A DNA stretch of 64,000 bases from Bog-473 sp963744935. GTDB lineage: Bacteria > Actinomycetota > Acidimicrobiia > Acidimicrobiales > RAAP-2. Below, piece by piece: positions 1 through 8,590 of the stretch; the first letter of the stretch is position 1, and each line of letters opens with the position of its first letter. Both the position numbers and the translations under genes were made by a program. The notes below the pieces were generated by a model. It was not told where the DNA came from. It worked only from the letters and a program-made list of their open reading frames with translations, and did not search any database. Location of the stretch: contig CAVUVM010000001.1 of assembly GCA_963744935.1 (NCBI GenBank), positions 310,001 through 374,000 of the forward strand. Reading direction: 5' to 3'.

Positions 1-2
1 TC

Positions 3-593
3 AACTTGCTGGGCACCCCTCCGGTGGTCGACTACTCCGCGCCGAGCCCGGGTGCGCCCGTCAGCGTCACACTGCAAAGCGTCGGAGCCTACGGATCGGC
101 CCCCCACCCCACGTGGGTGTCCTACCTCGTCCGGTCCCCGAACGGGCAGTGGATCCACACCACCGTGTTCCAGGTGCCCCAGCACACCCGCATCAACGTG
201 ACCATCTACCAGTACGACTCGGGCAGCCCACTGCGCAACCAACAGCTGGGGCAGGTAGCCGGCACATACGGCAACGTCGCCACCCTGAACGGCAAGGCGT
301 TCCGGGTGATCAACTCGAACGCCGGCAACGGAGTCGGGCACACCTTCTCGATTCCTTCGCTTGGCGTCAACGTCCCCCTCTACGGCAACTCGAGCAACGC
401 CAACCTGTGCGGAGCGGCGCCCTGCACCACGAAGTCGCCCCACAACATCATCCGCTTCTCCTTCACGAGCCCGGGTCCCGGCAACTACCGCTGGCAGTGC
501 TTCGTGCCGTGCGGCCTCGGGTTCCTCTTCGGTAACGGCGGCCCCATGTCGACGCTCGGCTACATGGCCGGGTTCGTGCAGGTGGTCGCATGA
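3..593 (+). CDS. Cupredoxin-like protein, 5' end outside window
   Basis: The reading frame is open from the window edge, so the N-terminus is missing; the first in-frame start-like codon (TTG at 6) is probably internal. The remaining ~195 residues look like an all-beta cupredoxin: a GHTFSI segment supplies a likely copper-ligand His, and the C-terminal part holds CFVPCG (Cys codons at 498 and 510) followed by GGPM. The Cys-x3-Cys spacing recalls the CuA loop of oxidase subunit II, but the His expected four residues after the second Cys reads Phe, so a normal dinuclear CuA site is unlikely. The stop overlaps the next start (ATGA), which ties it to the oxidase operon as a possible electron carrier or copper protein. 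Exact role unknown. Confidence 0.75.
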   Translation, partial: NLLGTPPVVDYSAPSPGAPVSVTLQSVGAYGSAPHPTWVSYLVRSPNGQWIHTTVFQVPQHTRINVTIYQYDSGSPLRNQQLGQVAGTYGNVATLNGKAFRVINSNAGNGVGHTFSIPSLGVNVPLYGNSSNANLCGAAPCTTKSPHNIIRFSFTSPGPGNYRWQCFVPCGLGFLFGNGGPMSTLGYMAGFVQVVA

Positions 594-1561
594 GCGATCC
601 GAGCGCAACGGGCGCCACGTCGGCGCCCGTCCCCGAGGCGACGCCGACGGACGAGACCCACCACTGGTGGCGCCTCATCGCCGTCTGGGTCGTGCTCTCT
701 GCTGTCCTCGACCCGCTCTACTACTACCTGGCGGGGCCGCACATCCCGCCGGGCACCATGACCGACGCCGCCCAGGGCGCGCAGTTCGACTTCAACGTGC
801 TGTTCGTCATCGCCTTGCCCGTGGTGCTCGCCGTCTGGATCTACCTGGTCTATGCGATCTGGATGTGGCGGGCCTCGCGGGGCGGTCCCGAGCCGATCGG
901 CGGCCCGGATGCGCGAGGACACCTCGGCGTTCAAGTGGCCTGGATCCTGATCACCACCGTCATCGTGCTGTTCCTAGCCGGCTTCGGGACCTACGAACTG
1001 GTCCAGCCCGGTGGCGCCGGCGGTGGTGAGGGGTCGAGCCCGATCTGGACGCCGACGTCCAAGACGATCCTGCCGATTCAGGTGATCGGGCAGCAGTGGA
1101 AGTTCACCTACCGCTATCCGACCTTCGGCGGTTTCGAGACCGACGAACTGGTGGTGCCGAACGACACGACGATCCAGTTCAACGTCACCTCGCTCGACGT
1201 CATCCACAGCTTCTGGGCCTACCAGCTCGGCGTGAAGGCCGACGCCAACCCCGACTACAACAACGTTGCCTACGCGACGACCCAGCAGCTCGGCTCCTTC
1301 ATCGTGCGCTGCGCCGAGCTCTGCGGCATTTGGCACGGCGCCATGTTCAACAGCGGCGAGGTCGTGACCAAGCAGCAGTTCGATGCCTGGGCGAAGCTGA
1401 CCGCCATCAGGTTGCGGGCGAACACGAAGCTGCTCCCGGCCTACGCCCTGACCTACACCCCCGACGCCAACGGTGCCGACGGGGGCTACTACCCCGACAC
1501 CCAGGACCCGTACTCCAAGGTGGAGACGTACGGCGCCCCCCAGCCCAAAGGCGGTGGGTGA
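590..1561 (+). CDS. ctaC: Cytochrome c oxidase subunit II
   Basis: 323 residues. Membrane subunit carrying the CuA electron-entry site of an aa3-type oxidase. Ligands are visible: His206 in DVIHSFW, then CAELCGIWHGAM with Cys241, Glu243, Cys245, His249 and Met252. There are three hydrophobic helices (about residues 27-50, 68-95 and 107-133) before the periplasmic cupredoxin domain; ordinary subunit II has two, so the first is an extra. No heme c motif (CxxCH) is present. ATG at 590 overlaps the stop of the upstream cupredoxin gene by 4 nt, and subunit I follows after 59 nt. The C-terminal tail after residue 270 is Tyr/Pro/Gly-rich and looks disordered. Confidence 0.95.
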   Translation: MSDPSATGATSAPVPEATPTDETHHWWRLIAVWVVLSAVLDPLYYYLAGPHIPPGTMTDAAQGAQFDFNVLFVIALPVVLAVWIYLVYAIWMWRASRGGPEPIGGPDARGHLGVQVAWILITTVIVLFLAGFGTYELVQPGGAGGGEGSSPIWTPTSKTILPIQVIGQQWKFTYRYPTFGGFETDELVVPNDTTIQFNVTSLDVIHSFWAYQLGVKADANPDYNNVAYATTQQLGSFIVRCAELCGIWHGAMFNSGEVVTKQQFDAWAKLTAIRLRANTKLLPAYALTYTPDANGADGGYYPDTQDPYSKVETYGAPQPKGGG

Positions 1562-1620
1562 CGTGAACGCCATCGAGGAGCACGCGGTCGAACCGGTCCG
1601 CGAGACGAGGGAGCCGCGCC

Positions 1621-3636
1621 ATGGCCGTTGACACCTCCGTCGGCGAGTCCGAGTACCCCGGCGAGGAGCAGATCGAGTCGCCGCCGCGGGCCGAGCCCCC
1701 GTGGCGCCGTTCGGCCTGGCTGCAGCCGAACATCATCTGGGCCTTGGCGGGCGGAGTCGTCGGCTACCTGATCGGTCACTGGCTGGGCAACGTCATCGCC
1801 AGCGGCTACGCCCAGGTCCAGGACACCGGGCAGAACGACGTCGCCATCGTTCTCGGCCTGTCCCTCGGCGTAGTCGGCTGGATGGGAGGCATCGGCGGGC
1901 TCAACTACCCGCTGGCCAAGGTCCTCGGCTATGAGCTCTCGCCGCACCCGCCGCAGCAGAGCTGGGTGCGCTACTTCCGCTTGACCGACGACCACAAAGT
2001 TGTCGGAGTGCAATACGTGGTCGGCGTCCTCCTCTTCTTCTTTACGGGCGGCCTGCTGGCCATGCTGATCCGCACCGAGCTGCTGAGCCCCACCAACCAC
2101 ACGTTCGGACCGGGCACCTACATCGCCATCGTCAGCGAACACGGCACCATCATGATGATGATGGCTTCGTCCGCCGTCGCCGGCACCCTCGGGAACTGGC
2201 TGATCCCACTGATGATCGGCGCGAGGCGCATGGCCTACCCCCGCGTCGAGGCGTTCTCCTTCTGGATCTTCATGGCGGGTTACCTGGTGATTGTGAGCGC
2301 CCTCTTCTTCGGGGGGTTCCCCACTGGCTGGACGGCCTACGCGCCCTTGCAGACGCAGGCGGCTGGCGGCATGGATGCGTACCTCGTCGGTTTCGGCGTG
2401 ATCGGCATCGGCATGATCCTGGCCGGGTTCAACCTGGCCGCCACCATCATCAACTACCGGGCGCCGGGCATGACGTGGGGCAGGCTGCCCATTTTCGTGT
2501 GGGCCATCCTGGCCACGACGGCGCTCCTCACCCTGGCCACGCCGACGCTGGTGGTGGCGTGCCTGTGCGGGATCCTGGACCGCACCGCCGAGACCGCCCT
2601 CTTCGTCAACGAGCACGGTGGCAGCAGCTTCTTGTGGCAGAACCTGTTCTGGTTCTTCGGCCACCCTGAGGTTTACATCATGGCCCTGCCCGGCTTCGGC
2701 ATCGTGATGGAAATCCTGCCGGTCTTCACGCGCAAGCCGCTGTTCGCCTACCGGGTGGCCGCCGCCGGGATGCTCGGTGTCGCCTTGCTGTCGTTCTTCG
2801 TCTGGCAGCACCACCTGTTCCAGAGCGGGATCAATCCGGACATGCGGCCGCTCTTCATGCTCACCACCGAGCTCATCTCCATCCCGACCGGCTTCTTGTA
2901 CCTCGTCACGCTCGGCACCTTGTGGAAAGCCAAGATCAGATTCGACACGCCGATGCTCTTCTGTCTCGGGATGCTCTTCAATTTCCTCATCGGTGGCGTG
3001 ACCGGGGTATTCCTCTCTGACGTCCCGGTCAATGTCACGGTCCACGGCAGCTTCTTCGTGCTGTCGCACTTCCACTACACGATCATGGGGGGTCTCATCT
3101 TCGCGTTGTTCGGCGGGTTCTACTACTGGTTCCCCAAGATCACCGGCAAGACGCTCAACCGCAAACTTTCCAAGTGGCACTTCTGGACCTTCTTCATCTT
3201 CTTCAATCTGACCTTCTTCCCGATGTTCCTCATCGGGCTCCTGGGCCAGCCACGGCGGGTCTTCGAGTACGCCACGAACCTGCAGACCCTCAACGACATC
3301 TCGAGCGCCGGCGCCTACCTCCTGGGTGCCTCGTTCTTCTTCTTCATCATCAACGTCGTCTGGTCGATCTACCTGGACCCGCACCCGGCTCCGCCGAACC
3401 CCTGGAACTCGTTGGGCCTCGAGTGGCAGACGCCGACGCCCGTGCCGTGGTTCAACTTCGAGCACATCCCAGTCGTGATGAACGACCCCTACCACTACGG
3501 CGAGCCGGAGGCGGCACCGGTGGCCGACCTCGGCAGACCCATGGCGTCCGTCGGTGCACCAGCCGGCTCCGTCAGCCAGGACGAGCTCGGGACCGGCGTG
3601 GAGGGCGACGGCGACCCGCGGCCCCCGATCTTGTGA
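1621..3636 (+). CDS. ctaD: Cytochrome c oxidase subunit I, divergent
   Basis: 671 residues, the catalytic heme-copper subunit. Recognised by His174 (EHGTIM, low-spin heme), GHPEVY with His348 (CuB His and cross-linking Tyr, plus the A-family Glu), WQHHLF (His397/398, CuB), and HFHY (His483 heme a3, His485 heme a). About 110 extra N-terminal residues carry two more helices before the usual first-helix motif (LTDDHK). Two key positions differ from the textbook A family. The K-channel motif normally read PTGxKVF is PTGFLYL here, so Lys is Leu426. The Mg-site HDTYF is HGSFF, so Asp is Gly476. The start is the ATG at 1621, downstream of a GGGAGCCGCGCC stretch. Confidence 0.93.
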   Translation: MAVDTSVGESEYPGEEQIESPPRAEPPWRRSAWLQPNIIWALAGGVVGYLIGHWLGNVIASGYAQVQDTGQNDVAIVLGLSLGVVGWMGGIGGLNYPLAKVLGYELSPHPPQQSWVRYFRLTDDHKVVGVQYVVGVLLFFFTGGLLAMLIRTELLSPTNHTFGPGTYIAIVSEHGTIMMMMASSAVAGTLGNWLIPLMIGARRMAYPRVEAFSFWIFMAGYLVIVSALFFGGFPTGWTAYAPLQTQAAGGMDAYLVGFGVIGIGMILAGFNLAATIINYRAPGMTWGRLPIFVWAILATTALLTLATPTLVVACLCGILDRTAETALFVNEHGGSSFLWQNLFWFFGHPEVYIMALPGFGIVMEILPVFTRKPLFAYRVAAAGMLGVALLSFFVWQHHLFQSGINPDMRPLFMLTTELISIPTGFLYLVTLGTLWKAKIRFDTPMLFCLGMLFNFLIGGVTGVFLSDVPVNVTVHGSFFVLSHFHYTIMGGLIFALFGGFYYWFPKITGKTLNRKLSKWHFWTFFIFFNLTFFPMFLIGLLGQPRRVFEYATNLQTLNDISSAGAYLLGASFFFFIINVVWSIYLDPHPAPPNPWNSLGLEWQTPTPVPWFNFEHIPVVMNDPYHYGEPEAAPVADLGRPMASVGAPAGSVSQDELGTGVEGDGDPRPPIL

Positions 3637-3688
3637 GACCCATGCAGTGGGCCCATCCCGTAAGCCCGATTCCGTAAGGACCTAGGAG

Positions 3689-4372
3689 ATGACAACGGCA
3701 GAGAACCCCGTCGAAAACCAGCGCTTCGAGAGCTTCCCCGAGCTGAAGGAGACGCCCGAGGAGATCGCGTTCGAGTTGCGTGCCCAGGAGGGGGCGTTAT
3801 GGACCGGCGGGCGGCTCCTGATCGGCATTTGGGCCTTCGCCTTCGCCGCGCTCGGGTTCGCCTACTTCTATCTGCGCTCGGCGAACAACGAGGAACTCTG
3901 GCGTCCGAGGGGTGTCACGGCCCCCACTGCGGTCGGCGCGGCGATCTTCGTCATCACGGTGGCAGCCGCCCTCATCATCCAGTTCGGAGAGAGGCGCTTC
4001 AAGGAGAACGAGACGCTGGACTGGCAGGTCGCGGGCTGGACGGCCGTCCTGGGTGGTCTCCTCGTTGTCGGCTTGCAGATCTGGCAACTGACGACGCTCC
4101 CGTTCTTCCCTGGATCGAGCGGGTACGCCTCGTGCTTCATCGCCTGGGCCGCCTTGAACATCGCGGTAGTGCTGGCCGGCACCTACTGGATCGAAACCAT
4201 CCTCGCCCGGGAGATCCGCCTGCGGCGCGCCATGACGCAGGACGGGGGCGCCCCGACCTCCACCCTCCCCGTCGCCCGGCTCTTGCGGGCGAACCTGAAC
4301 GGGTGCACGTACTTCTGGGGTTTCATCGCCGTGGTGGCGACGCTCTTCTGGCTAATGTTCTACGTGATCTGA
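3689..4372 (+). CDS. ctaE: Cytochrome c oxidase subunit III-like protein
   Basis: 227 residues with five predicted membrane helices and an acidic N-terminal tail of about 40 residues. It matches the five-helix form of oxidase subunit III by size, helix pattern and the motif EGALWTGGRLLIG...FAYFYLRS. A final Trp-rich segment (FWGFIAVVATLFWLMFYVI) fits the last helix. It does no redox chemistry itself; in this family it stabilises subunit I and proton uptake. AGGAG sits just before the ATG at 3689, 52 nt after the subunit I stop. Confidence 0.88.
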   Translation: MTTAENPVENQRFESFPELKETPEEIAFELRAQEGALWTGGRLLIGIWAFAFAALGFAYFYLRSANNEELWRPRGVTAPTAVGAAIFVITVAAALIIQFGERRFKENETLDWQVAGWTAVLGGLLVVGLQIWQLTTLPFFPGSSGYASCFIAWAALNIAVVLAGTYWIETILAREIRLRRAMTQDGGAPTSTLPVARLLRANLNGCTYFWGFIAVVATLFWLMFYVI

Positions 4373-4391
4373 GTCTGGGAGGCCTGCGCAC

Positions 4392-4499
4392 ATGATCGCC
4401 GATGTCGCCGCAACGCAGGCTCTGACGTTCGCCATCCCCCTCGGGACGCTCTTTGTGGTGCTCCTCTGGGGATTCTTCCAGCGCCGGCCGACGCGATGA
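4392..4499 (+). CDS. 35-residue single-helix membrane protein in cox operon
   Basis: A short frame encodes 35 residues: a soluble start, one hydrophobic helix (about residues 11-29, TFAIPLGTLFVVLLWGFF), then a basic end QRRPTR. It lies 19 nt after subunit III, has GGGAGG about 10 nt before the ATG, and its stop overlaps the next gene's ATG (ATGA). Position, coupling and charge pattern suggest a small accessory subunit of the oxidase, comparable in shape to CcoQ or small subunit IV proteins. No sequence family is recognised, so the function is inference from context. Confidence 0.65.
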   Translation: MIADVAATQALTFAIPLGTLFVVLLWGFFQRRPTR

Positions 4500-5323
4500 G
4501 CGGTGGGGCTGCCGGTGAGCGGCCCCACCAGCACGTGACCGCCCCGAAGGCCGCAACGTGGCGACTCTGGTGCCTCGTGGCCGCGACGATCGTGGCGCTC
4601 GGTGCACTGATTCCGCCACTGGCCACGGTTGCGCGGCGGGAGGACTACGGCCAGGCCCTGCAGTTCTCTTTCCTCGCCATCGCGCTCCCTGCGCTCCTCA
4701 CCCTCGGAGCCCCCTGGCGCCTTCTGCGGCTGTCGTCTGTCGCGGCACCCGGTGTCTCCTCGTCCCGCGTCGTCGACCGACTCGCTGCACGGCGGTCGCG
4801 CAACCGCGAGCTCCCCCGGGCGCTCGCCTTCATCGTCCCCGACCTCGTTGTGATCGTCCTCTGGCACACTCCGGGCGCCGTGGCCGCTGCCGCGCGCGAC
4901 GGCTGGCTGGTGCTGCTCGAAGCGGCCACCCTCGTCTCCTTCGGCGTGGCGCTGTGGCTCGAGCTCATCCCCTCCCCGCCCCTCATGCCGCGCTCGGGGC
5001 ACCTACGGCGAGCCGTCCTCAGCGCCATCGTCATGTGGGTGCTGTGGATTCTCGCCTACGTCACCGGACTGTCGAACCACGGGTTCTACCCGAACTTCTC
5101 CCATGCGCCCGGGGGGCTCGGCGCCGCGGCCGACCAACAGATCGCGTCGGCCATCTTGTGGTTCGTCGCCGCCGTGTCCTTCGTCCCGGTCATCTTCTGG
5201 AACGCGGTCATGTGGCTGAGGACCGAGGACGACCCCGACACCGAGCTCCTCGCGCTCTCGCGCGCGGAACGGAGACGGGGTCAACCGCCACTCTCCGGGG
5301 GTGACGGCTTACCCTCGTCGTGA
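4496..5323 (+). CDS. ctaG: CtaG-like (caa3-type) oxidase assembly protein
   Basis: 275 residues with about six to seven membrane helices. Family traits of caa3-type CtaG are visible: LQFSFLAIALPALLTLGAP, LWHTPG, a LELIPSPP loop, and DQQIASAILW near the end. CtaG proteins of this kind assist assembly of the copper site of cytochrome oxidase, which agrees with the operon. The start overlaps the preceding 35-residue gene by 4 nt. The C-terminal tail (after about residue 245) is charged and cytoplasmic. Convergent with the gene at 5369. Confidence 0.85.
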   Translation: MSGGAAGERPHQHVTAPKAATWRLWCLVAATIVALGALIPPLATVARREDYGQALQFSFLAIALPALLTLGAPWRLLRLSSVAAPGVSSSRVVDRLAARRSRNRELPRALAFIVPDLVVIVLWHTPGAVAAAARDGWLVLLEAATLVSFGVALWLELIPSPPLMPRSGHLRRAVLSAIVMWVLWILAYVTGLSNHGFYPNFSHAPGGLGAAADQQIASAILWFVAAVSFVPVIFWNAVMWLRTEDDPDTELLALSRAERRRGQPPLSGGDGLPSS

Positions 5324-5368
5324 CGCGCCGGATCTGCGGGGCGGGCAGAACGACAACACCCCGGGGGC

Positions 5369-6031
5369 TCAGCCCGAGCTGTTGGGCGCGGTGACCGCGG
5401 GCAGATCGACCGGCTGGAGGTGCGTCTGCAACGTGTGGTCGGCCGCCTGCTCCTGGGCGATAGCGGACCCGCGATCGTCGTCGAGTTGGGTCTCCTCCTT
5501 GGCCAGGTTGTGCAGGACGCTCGCATCCTTGGGTCTGTTCATGAGCGTCTGCACGTCCTCGATCGCCCGCACCGCGTCCGAAGTGGTCCACAGAATCGTC
5601 GTGGCCACCATGTCGCCGAGGTGCTTTCCGGCCGACGTGCCGGGCACCTGGACATCGGCTAAGTCGTTGATGCCCTCGCTGGCGAACGAGCAGGCCGTCT
5701 GGTCGTCGCCCAGCAGGCCCGGCGTGGACGCCCGGTCGTCCGCCGTGAGCCGATGTGTCTCCTGAAGCGTCCAGATGCCCACCGCCTGGTGGATGGCGAG
5801 CGCGCATGGCGCCAGATCGCTGTTCACCTCGCTCATGACACTGCGCTCGGCGCTGATGTCGCTCGCCCGCGACGTGCTCACCGGCAGGTCGGTCAGCACC
5901 GTGATGACCACGATCACAGCCACGACCGCCGCGATGGCCAACTTGCGGTGACCGTGCCACCACGGCGCCCGCGCGCCGGTCGACGAGGGCGACGGGCCAG
6001 GCGGACCAGGCGGACCGGTCGGATCGCTCAC
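5369..6031 (-). CDS. Membrane-anchored protein of unknown function, last gene of Sco operon
   Basis: 220 residues. A Pro/Gly/Ser-rich N-terminus is followed by one membrane helix (about residues 31-47, AIAAVVAVIVVITVLTDL) and an outside region of about 165 mostly helical residues with two Cys (SDLAPCALA and DQTACSF) that could form a disulphide. No family recognised. The GTG start at 6031 overlaps the stop of the Sco gene (GTGA), so it is probably translated with it. An accessory role in oxidase biogenesis is inference from position only. Confidence 0.7.
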   Translation of the reverse strand: MSDPTGPPGPPGPSPSSTGARAPWWHGHRKLAIAAVVAVIVVITVLTDLPVSTSRASDISAERSVMSEVNSDLAPCALAIHQAVGIWTLQETHRLTADDRASTPGLLGDDQTACSFASEGINDLADVQVPGTSAGKHLGDMVATTILWTTSDAVRAIEDVQTLMNRPKDASVLHNLAKEETQLDDDRGSAIAQEQAADHTLQTHLQPVDLPAVTAPNSSG

Positions 6032-6948
6032 TGTCCCAACAGCCTCTCGGCGTAGGTCGCGATGCCCTCTCCCCAGCGCGACACCGTCGCCGCGGGCGAG
6101 CTGAACGCGCCGGTCGCGCTCTCGTCGGCGAAGGGTGTGGCCCGGTACACGACCCGGCCGTCAGGGCTGATAAAGACCATCACGTCGTTGTGGGCTTCGA
6201 GGCCGGTCTTGGGGTCGACGGTGATGGAGACCCCGTAGTCCTTCCAGATCGTGTCGAGCGTGGAGAGCGGTCCGGTCAGCATGTGCCAGTTGGCGAGCGC
6301 CCCGAGGCCGGTGCCGCTGAGGACGGGCGCCTCTGCCGACTGCGCCAGGGCCACCGGGTCGCTGTTCACTGTGACGAACTCGACCTGCGCCGCCCTGGTT
6401 CCGAGGTCGGCGTCCGCCTGCTCGAGCTCGGACCCCAGCACGGGGCAGATGTCGTTGCACGGCGCGTTGAAGAAGGTCAGCACGACCACGCGTGGCGGGT
6501 GCGCCGGGACCGTGATCACCTGTCCTGCCTGATCGGGCAACGAGAAGGCAGGGGCCTGGCGCGGGTGAGCGGCGGACAGGCCCATGAACGCCGGGAGCGG
6601 CGCGCTCACCGATCGGCCGGACGTCGGTGCGGGTGCCACGGGCGCTACCGATGCTGCTCGTGGCGCCGGCGGCGCGGTCGTCGTGGTGGTGGCCGTTGGG
6701 TTCAGGCCCGCCGAGGAGAACAGGTGCTCACCGACCAGGCCCCCGAGGCTGAGGACCAGGACGACACCGAGTACCCAGAAGACGAAGTTTTCCGGAATAC
6801 CCGGTGCTCCTTGCGCCAGCGCCGCCCTGCGGTCGACGGGCGGTTGGGGTGCGTGTCCCGGTCCCGCGTCGCCGGGACTTGGACGGGCGTTGGGCACGGC
6901 CACGGGCCCGCTCGCGCTGTCCCCTTCGGTCTCCACCGGCCCGCTCAT
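6028..6948 (-). CDS. Sco1/SenC-family copper chaperone
   Basis: 306 residues. A Pro-rich cytoplasmic start, one membrane helix (about 56-74), a Thr/Ala/Pro linker, then a thioredoxin-fold domain. The copper-binding residues of the family are present: CNDIC (Cys164 and Cys168) followed by P, and a distal His253 in EAHNDVMVFISPDG. Sco proteins deliver copper to the CuA site of subunit II, matching the oxidase genes on the other strand. The start was set at 6948 because it overlaps the upstream gene's stop (ATGA); a longer upstream frame lies inside the TlpA-like gene and is rejected. Confidence 0.9.
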   Translation of the reverse strand: MSGPVETEGDSASGPVAVPNARPSPGDAGPGHAPQPPVDRRAALAQGAPGIPENFVFWVLGVVLVLSLGGLVGEHLFSSAGLNPTATTTTTAPPAPRAASVAPVAPAPTSGRSVSAPLPAFMGLSAAHPRQAPAFSLPDQAGQVITVPAHPPRVVVLTFFNAPCNDICPVLGSELEQADADLGTRAAQVEFVTVNSDPVALAQSAEAPVLSGTGLGALANWHMLTGPLSTLDTIWKDYGVSITVDPKTGLEAHNDVMVFISPDGRVVYRATPFADESATGAFSSPAATVSRWGEGIATYAERLLGQ

Positions 6949-7568
6949 CGTTGCCCCTCGAGGCGCGCCACCCAGCGCTGCAACGACAGGACCGTCTGCG
7001 GGCCAAGGGCGGCTCCGGCAACCCGGCCTTGGGCGTTGAGGAAGTAACTCACCGGCAACGCACTCACGAGATACCGGGTGGCGATCGTGGCGCGCGGATC
7101 GAGCCCGACGGGGTAGTGCGCGCCGGCGGCGGCGAGCAGACGCACCGCCTCGGTGTCCGAGGACTCGTTTGAATCGACCCCGATCACCGCGACCCGTCCG
7201 GTCGCGCGCTCCGCCACCGTCGCGACGGCGGCCAGCTCTTGGCGGCAGTCGGGGCACCAGGAGGCAAAGAAGTTCACGATGACCGGTGTGCCCCGGTAGG
7301 CCGCCAGCGCGACCGGCTGGCCGCCCTCCAGCGAGGGGAGCGAGAAGGTCGGGGCGACAGTCCCTGCGGCCAGGGCGGGCGGCGGCGGCGCCTTGAGCGC
7401 GGCTGTACCGGCGTCCGTCGGGTGCGACGGACCACGGGTGACGACGAAGACGACGAAACCGACGAGGCACGCACCCGCCACGAGGGCGACCCACCTGAAG
7501 ACCCGGTCACCGCTGCCGGCTCGGCGCGTCCCGACCACATCGGACACGGTCAACCCCGCGATCGCCAT
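6945..7568 (-). CDS. TlpA/ResA-like membrane-anchored thioredoxin
   Basis: 207 residues. One N-terminal membrane helix (about 26-44), then an extracytoplasmic thioredoxin domain with the active site WCPDC (Cys105 and Cys108) in FFASWCPDCRQEL and the cis-Pro region SALPVSYF. Proteins of this family reduce cysteines of copper-binding or heme-binding proteins outside the membrane. Paired with Sco in an overlapping operon, the likely job is keeping the CuA or Sco cysteines reduced during oxidase assembly. Confidence 0.87.
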   Translation of the reverse strand: MAIAGLTVSDVVGTRRAGSGDRVFRWVALVAGACLVGFVVFVVTRGPSHPTDAGTAALKAPPPPALAAGTVAPTFSLPSLEGGQPVALAAYRGTPVIVNFFASWCPDCRQELAAVATVAERATGRVAVIGVDSNESSDTEAVRLLAAAGAHYPVGLDPRATIATRYLVSALPVSYFLNAQGRVAGAALGPQTVLSLQRWVARLEGQR

Positions 7569-7714
7569 GCCGCACGGCAGCGACCCCCCGGATCCATCGA
7601 AGTCAGGCTAGCCAGCGCCTTTCGCCTTGATTGGTCGTCCCACGGTGCCCGAGCCCGACCCATGACCGGGCAGCCTGCCCGCCCTGCCGGAACACGGGCG
7701 AAACCCGCAGGACA

Positions 7715-7996
7715 TCACCATTCCGCCTGACGCTCGGCCGGGTCCACTTGCTCACGCACCGTGCGGCGGGCCGCCCGAGCCTCGGGGTCCTCATGGATGA
7801 GATGCCACCAGGCCGCCACGGCGATGCCAGCGAAGATCGGCCATTCGAACGTGTAGAACCAGCTCAGTCCGTTGCCCCCGAGGGCCCGTCCCGCCTGCCA
7901 CCAGGTCGCGGCGGCGCAGCCCGCCACCACGACGAGAAACTCCACGTGGAGGAGGAGGGCGCGGGGTGAGAGCCACCGCTTCATCACAGAGGGCAT
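7715..7996 (-). CDS. Conserved small two-helix membrane protein
   Basis: 93 residues, two membrane helices (about 14-33 and 46-64) joined by a short loop with GNGLSWFYTFEWP, then a charged tail HEDPEARAARR. The pattern LSWxYTFEWPxFAGxAVxxWW is one I associate with a conserved actinobacterial membrane protein of unknown role. Met5 (MKRW) is an equally good start. It stands alone between the Sco/TlpA operon and the MerR gene. Confidence 0.72.
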   Translation of the reverse strand: MPSVMKRWLSPRALLLHVEFLVVVAGCAAATWWQAGRALGGNGLSWFYTFEWPIFAGIAVAAWWHLIHEDPEARAARRTVREQVDPAERQAEW

Positions 7997-8088
7997 CGTA
8001 CGGCCACACCTCGGCCGATGCCTTGGTGCGTCACTCCAAAGGCCGTGAGAAGCGGTCGGCGTCAGCGGTCACCCGCTGGACCGCCGGG

Positions 8089-8589
8089 CTACAGCTCGCT
8101 CAGCAGCTCGCGGCAGCGCTCCGCGTCGTGCAGCAGCTTGGCGCGGAAGCCGTCCATGCGCTCGAGCTTGGCGCTGATCTGCTGGGCCAGCGACTCGTTG
8201 AGCACCATCGCCTCTTGCAGTGTCGCCTTCTGCTCCGCTCGCGCCTTCTTGGTCGTCGCCCCCTCGTTGGCGCGATACGTCGTCCGCAGCTCGTCGAGTC
8301 GCGTTTCTCGTGACAGGAACTCACGGATCTCGTCGAGGTTCATTCCCAACACCTCGCGCAGCTCCAGAATGCGCGCCAGGTGCGCCAGGTCGTCGAGCGT
8401 GTAACGGCGCTCGCCGCCGGATGTGTACAGCGACGGCGTGAGCAGGCCGAGCTCTTCGTAGTAGCGCAGGGTTCGCGCCGACACGCCGGCCCGGGCCGCT
8501 GCGTCGCTGATGCGGATGCCCCCCTCGCCGACTGAGTCGGCGACTGGGTCGGATTCGGCGACAGGCTCAGGTTGGGTCGTCACCGGCAT
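8089..8589 (-). CDS. MerR-family transcriptional regulator
   Basis: 166 residues. A winged helix-turn-helix (about residues 25-92: RISDAAARAGVSARTLRYYEELGLL, then GGERRYTLDDLAHLARI) is followed by a long coiled-coil dimerisation helix (about 105-160). No Cys cluster is present, so it is probably not a metal sensor of the classic type. The ATG at 8589 directly follows the stop of the MFS exporter upstream on the same strand (1 nt gap), so regulator and exporter appear co-transcribed. Upstream in-frame codons run into the exporter gene and were not used. Confidence 0.87.
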   Translation of the reverse strand: MPVTTQPEPVAESDPVADSVGEGGIRISDAAARAGVSARTLRYYEELGLLTPSLYTSGGERRYTLDDLAHLARILELREVLGMNLDEIREFLSRETRLDELRTTYRANEGATTKKARAEQKATLQEAMVLNESLAQQISAKLERMDGFRAKLLHDAERCRELLSEL

Positions 8590-8590
8590 G

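Noticed and set aside
1563..1631. 22-codon GTG-started frame between ctaC and ctaA-type gene, overlapping the ctaD start
   Set aside because: No ribosome site distinct from ctaD's, composition like the linker, no helix or motif; most likely untranslated leader.
1489..3495. Long open frame on - across the ctaD gene (over 600 codons)
   Set aside because: Antisense shadow from GC-rich codons; His/Glu/Arg-rich text without any domain, while ctaD on + carries all oxidase motifs.
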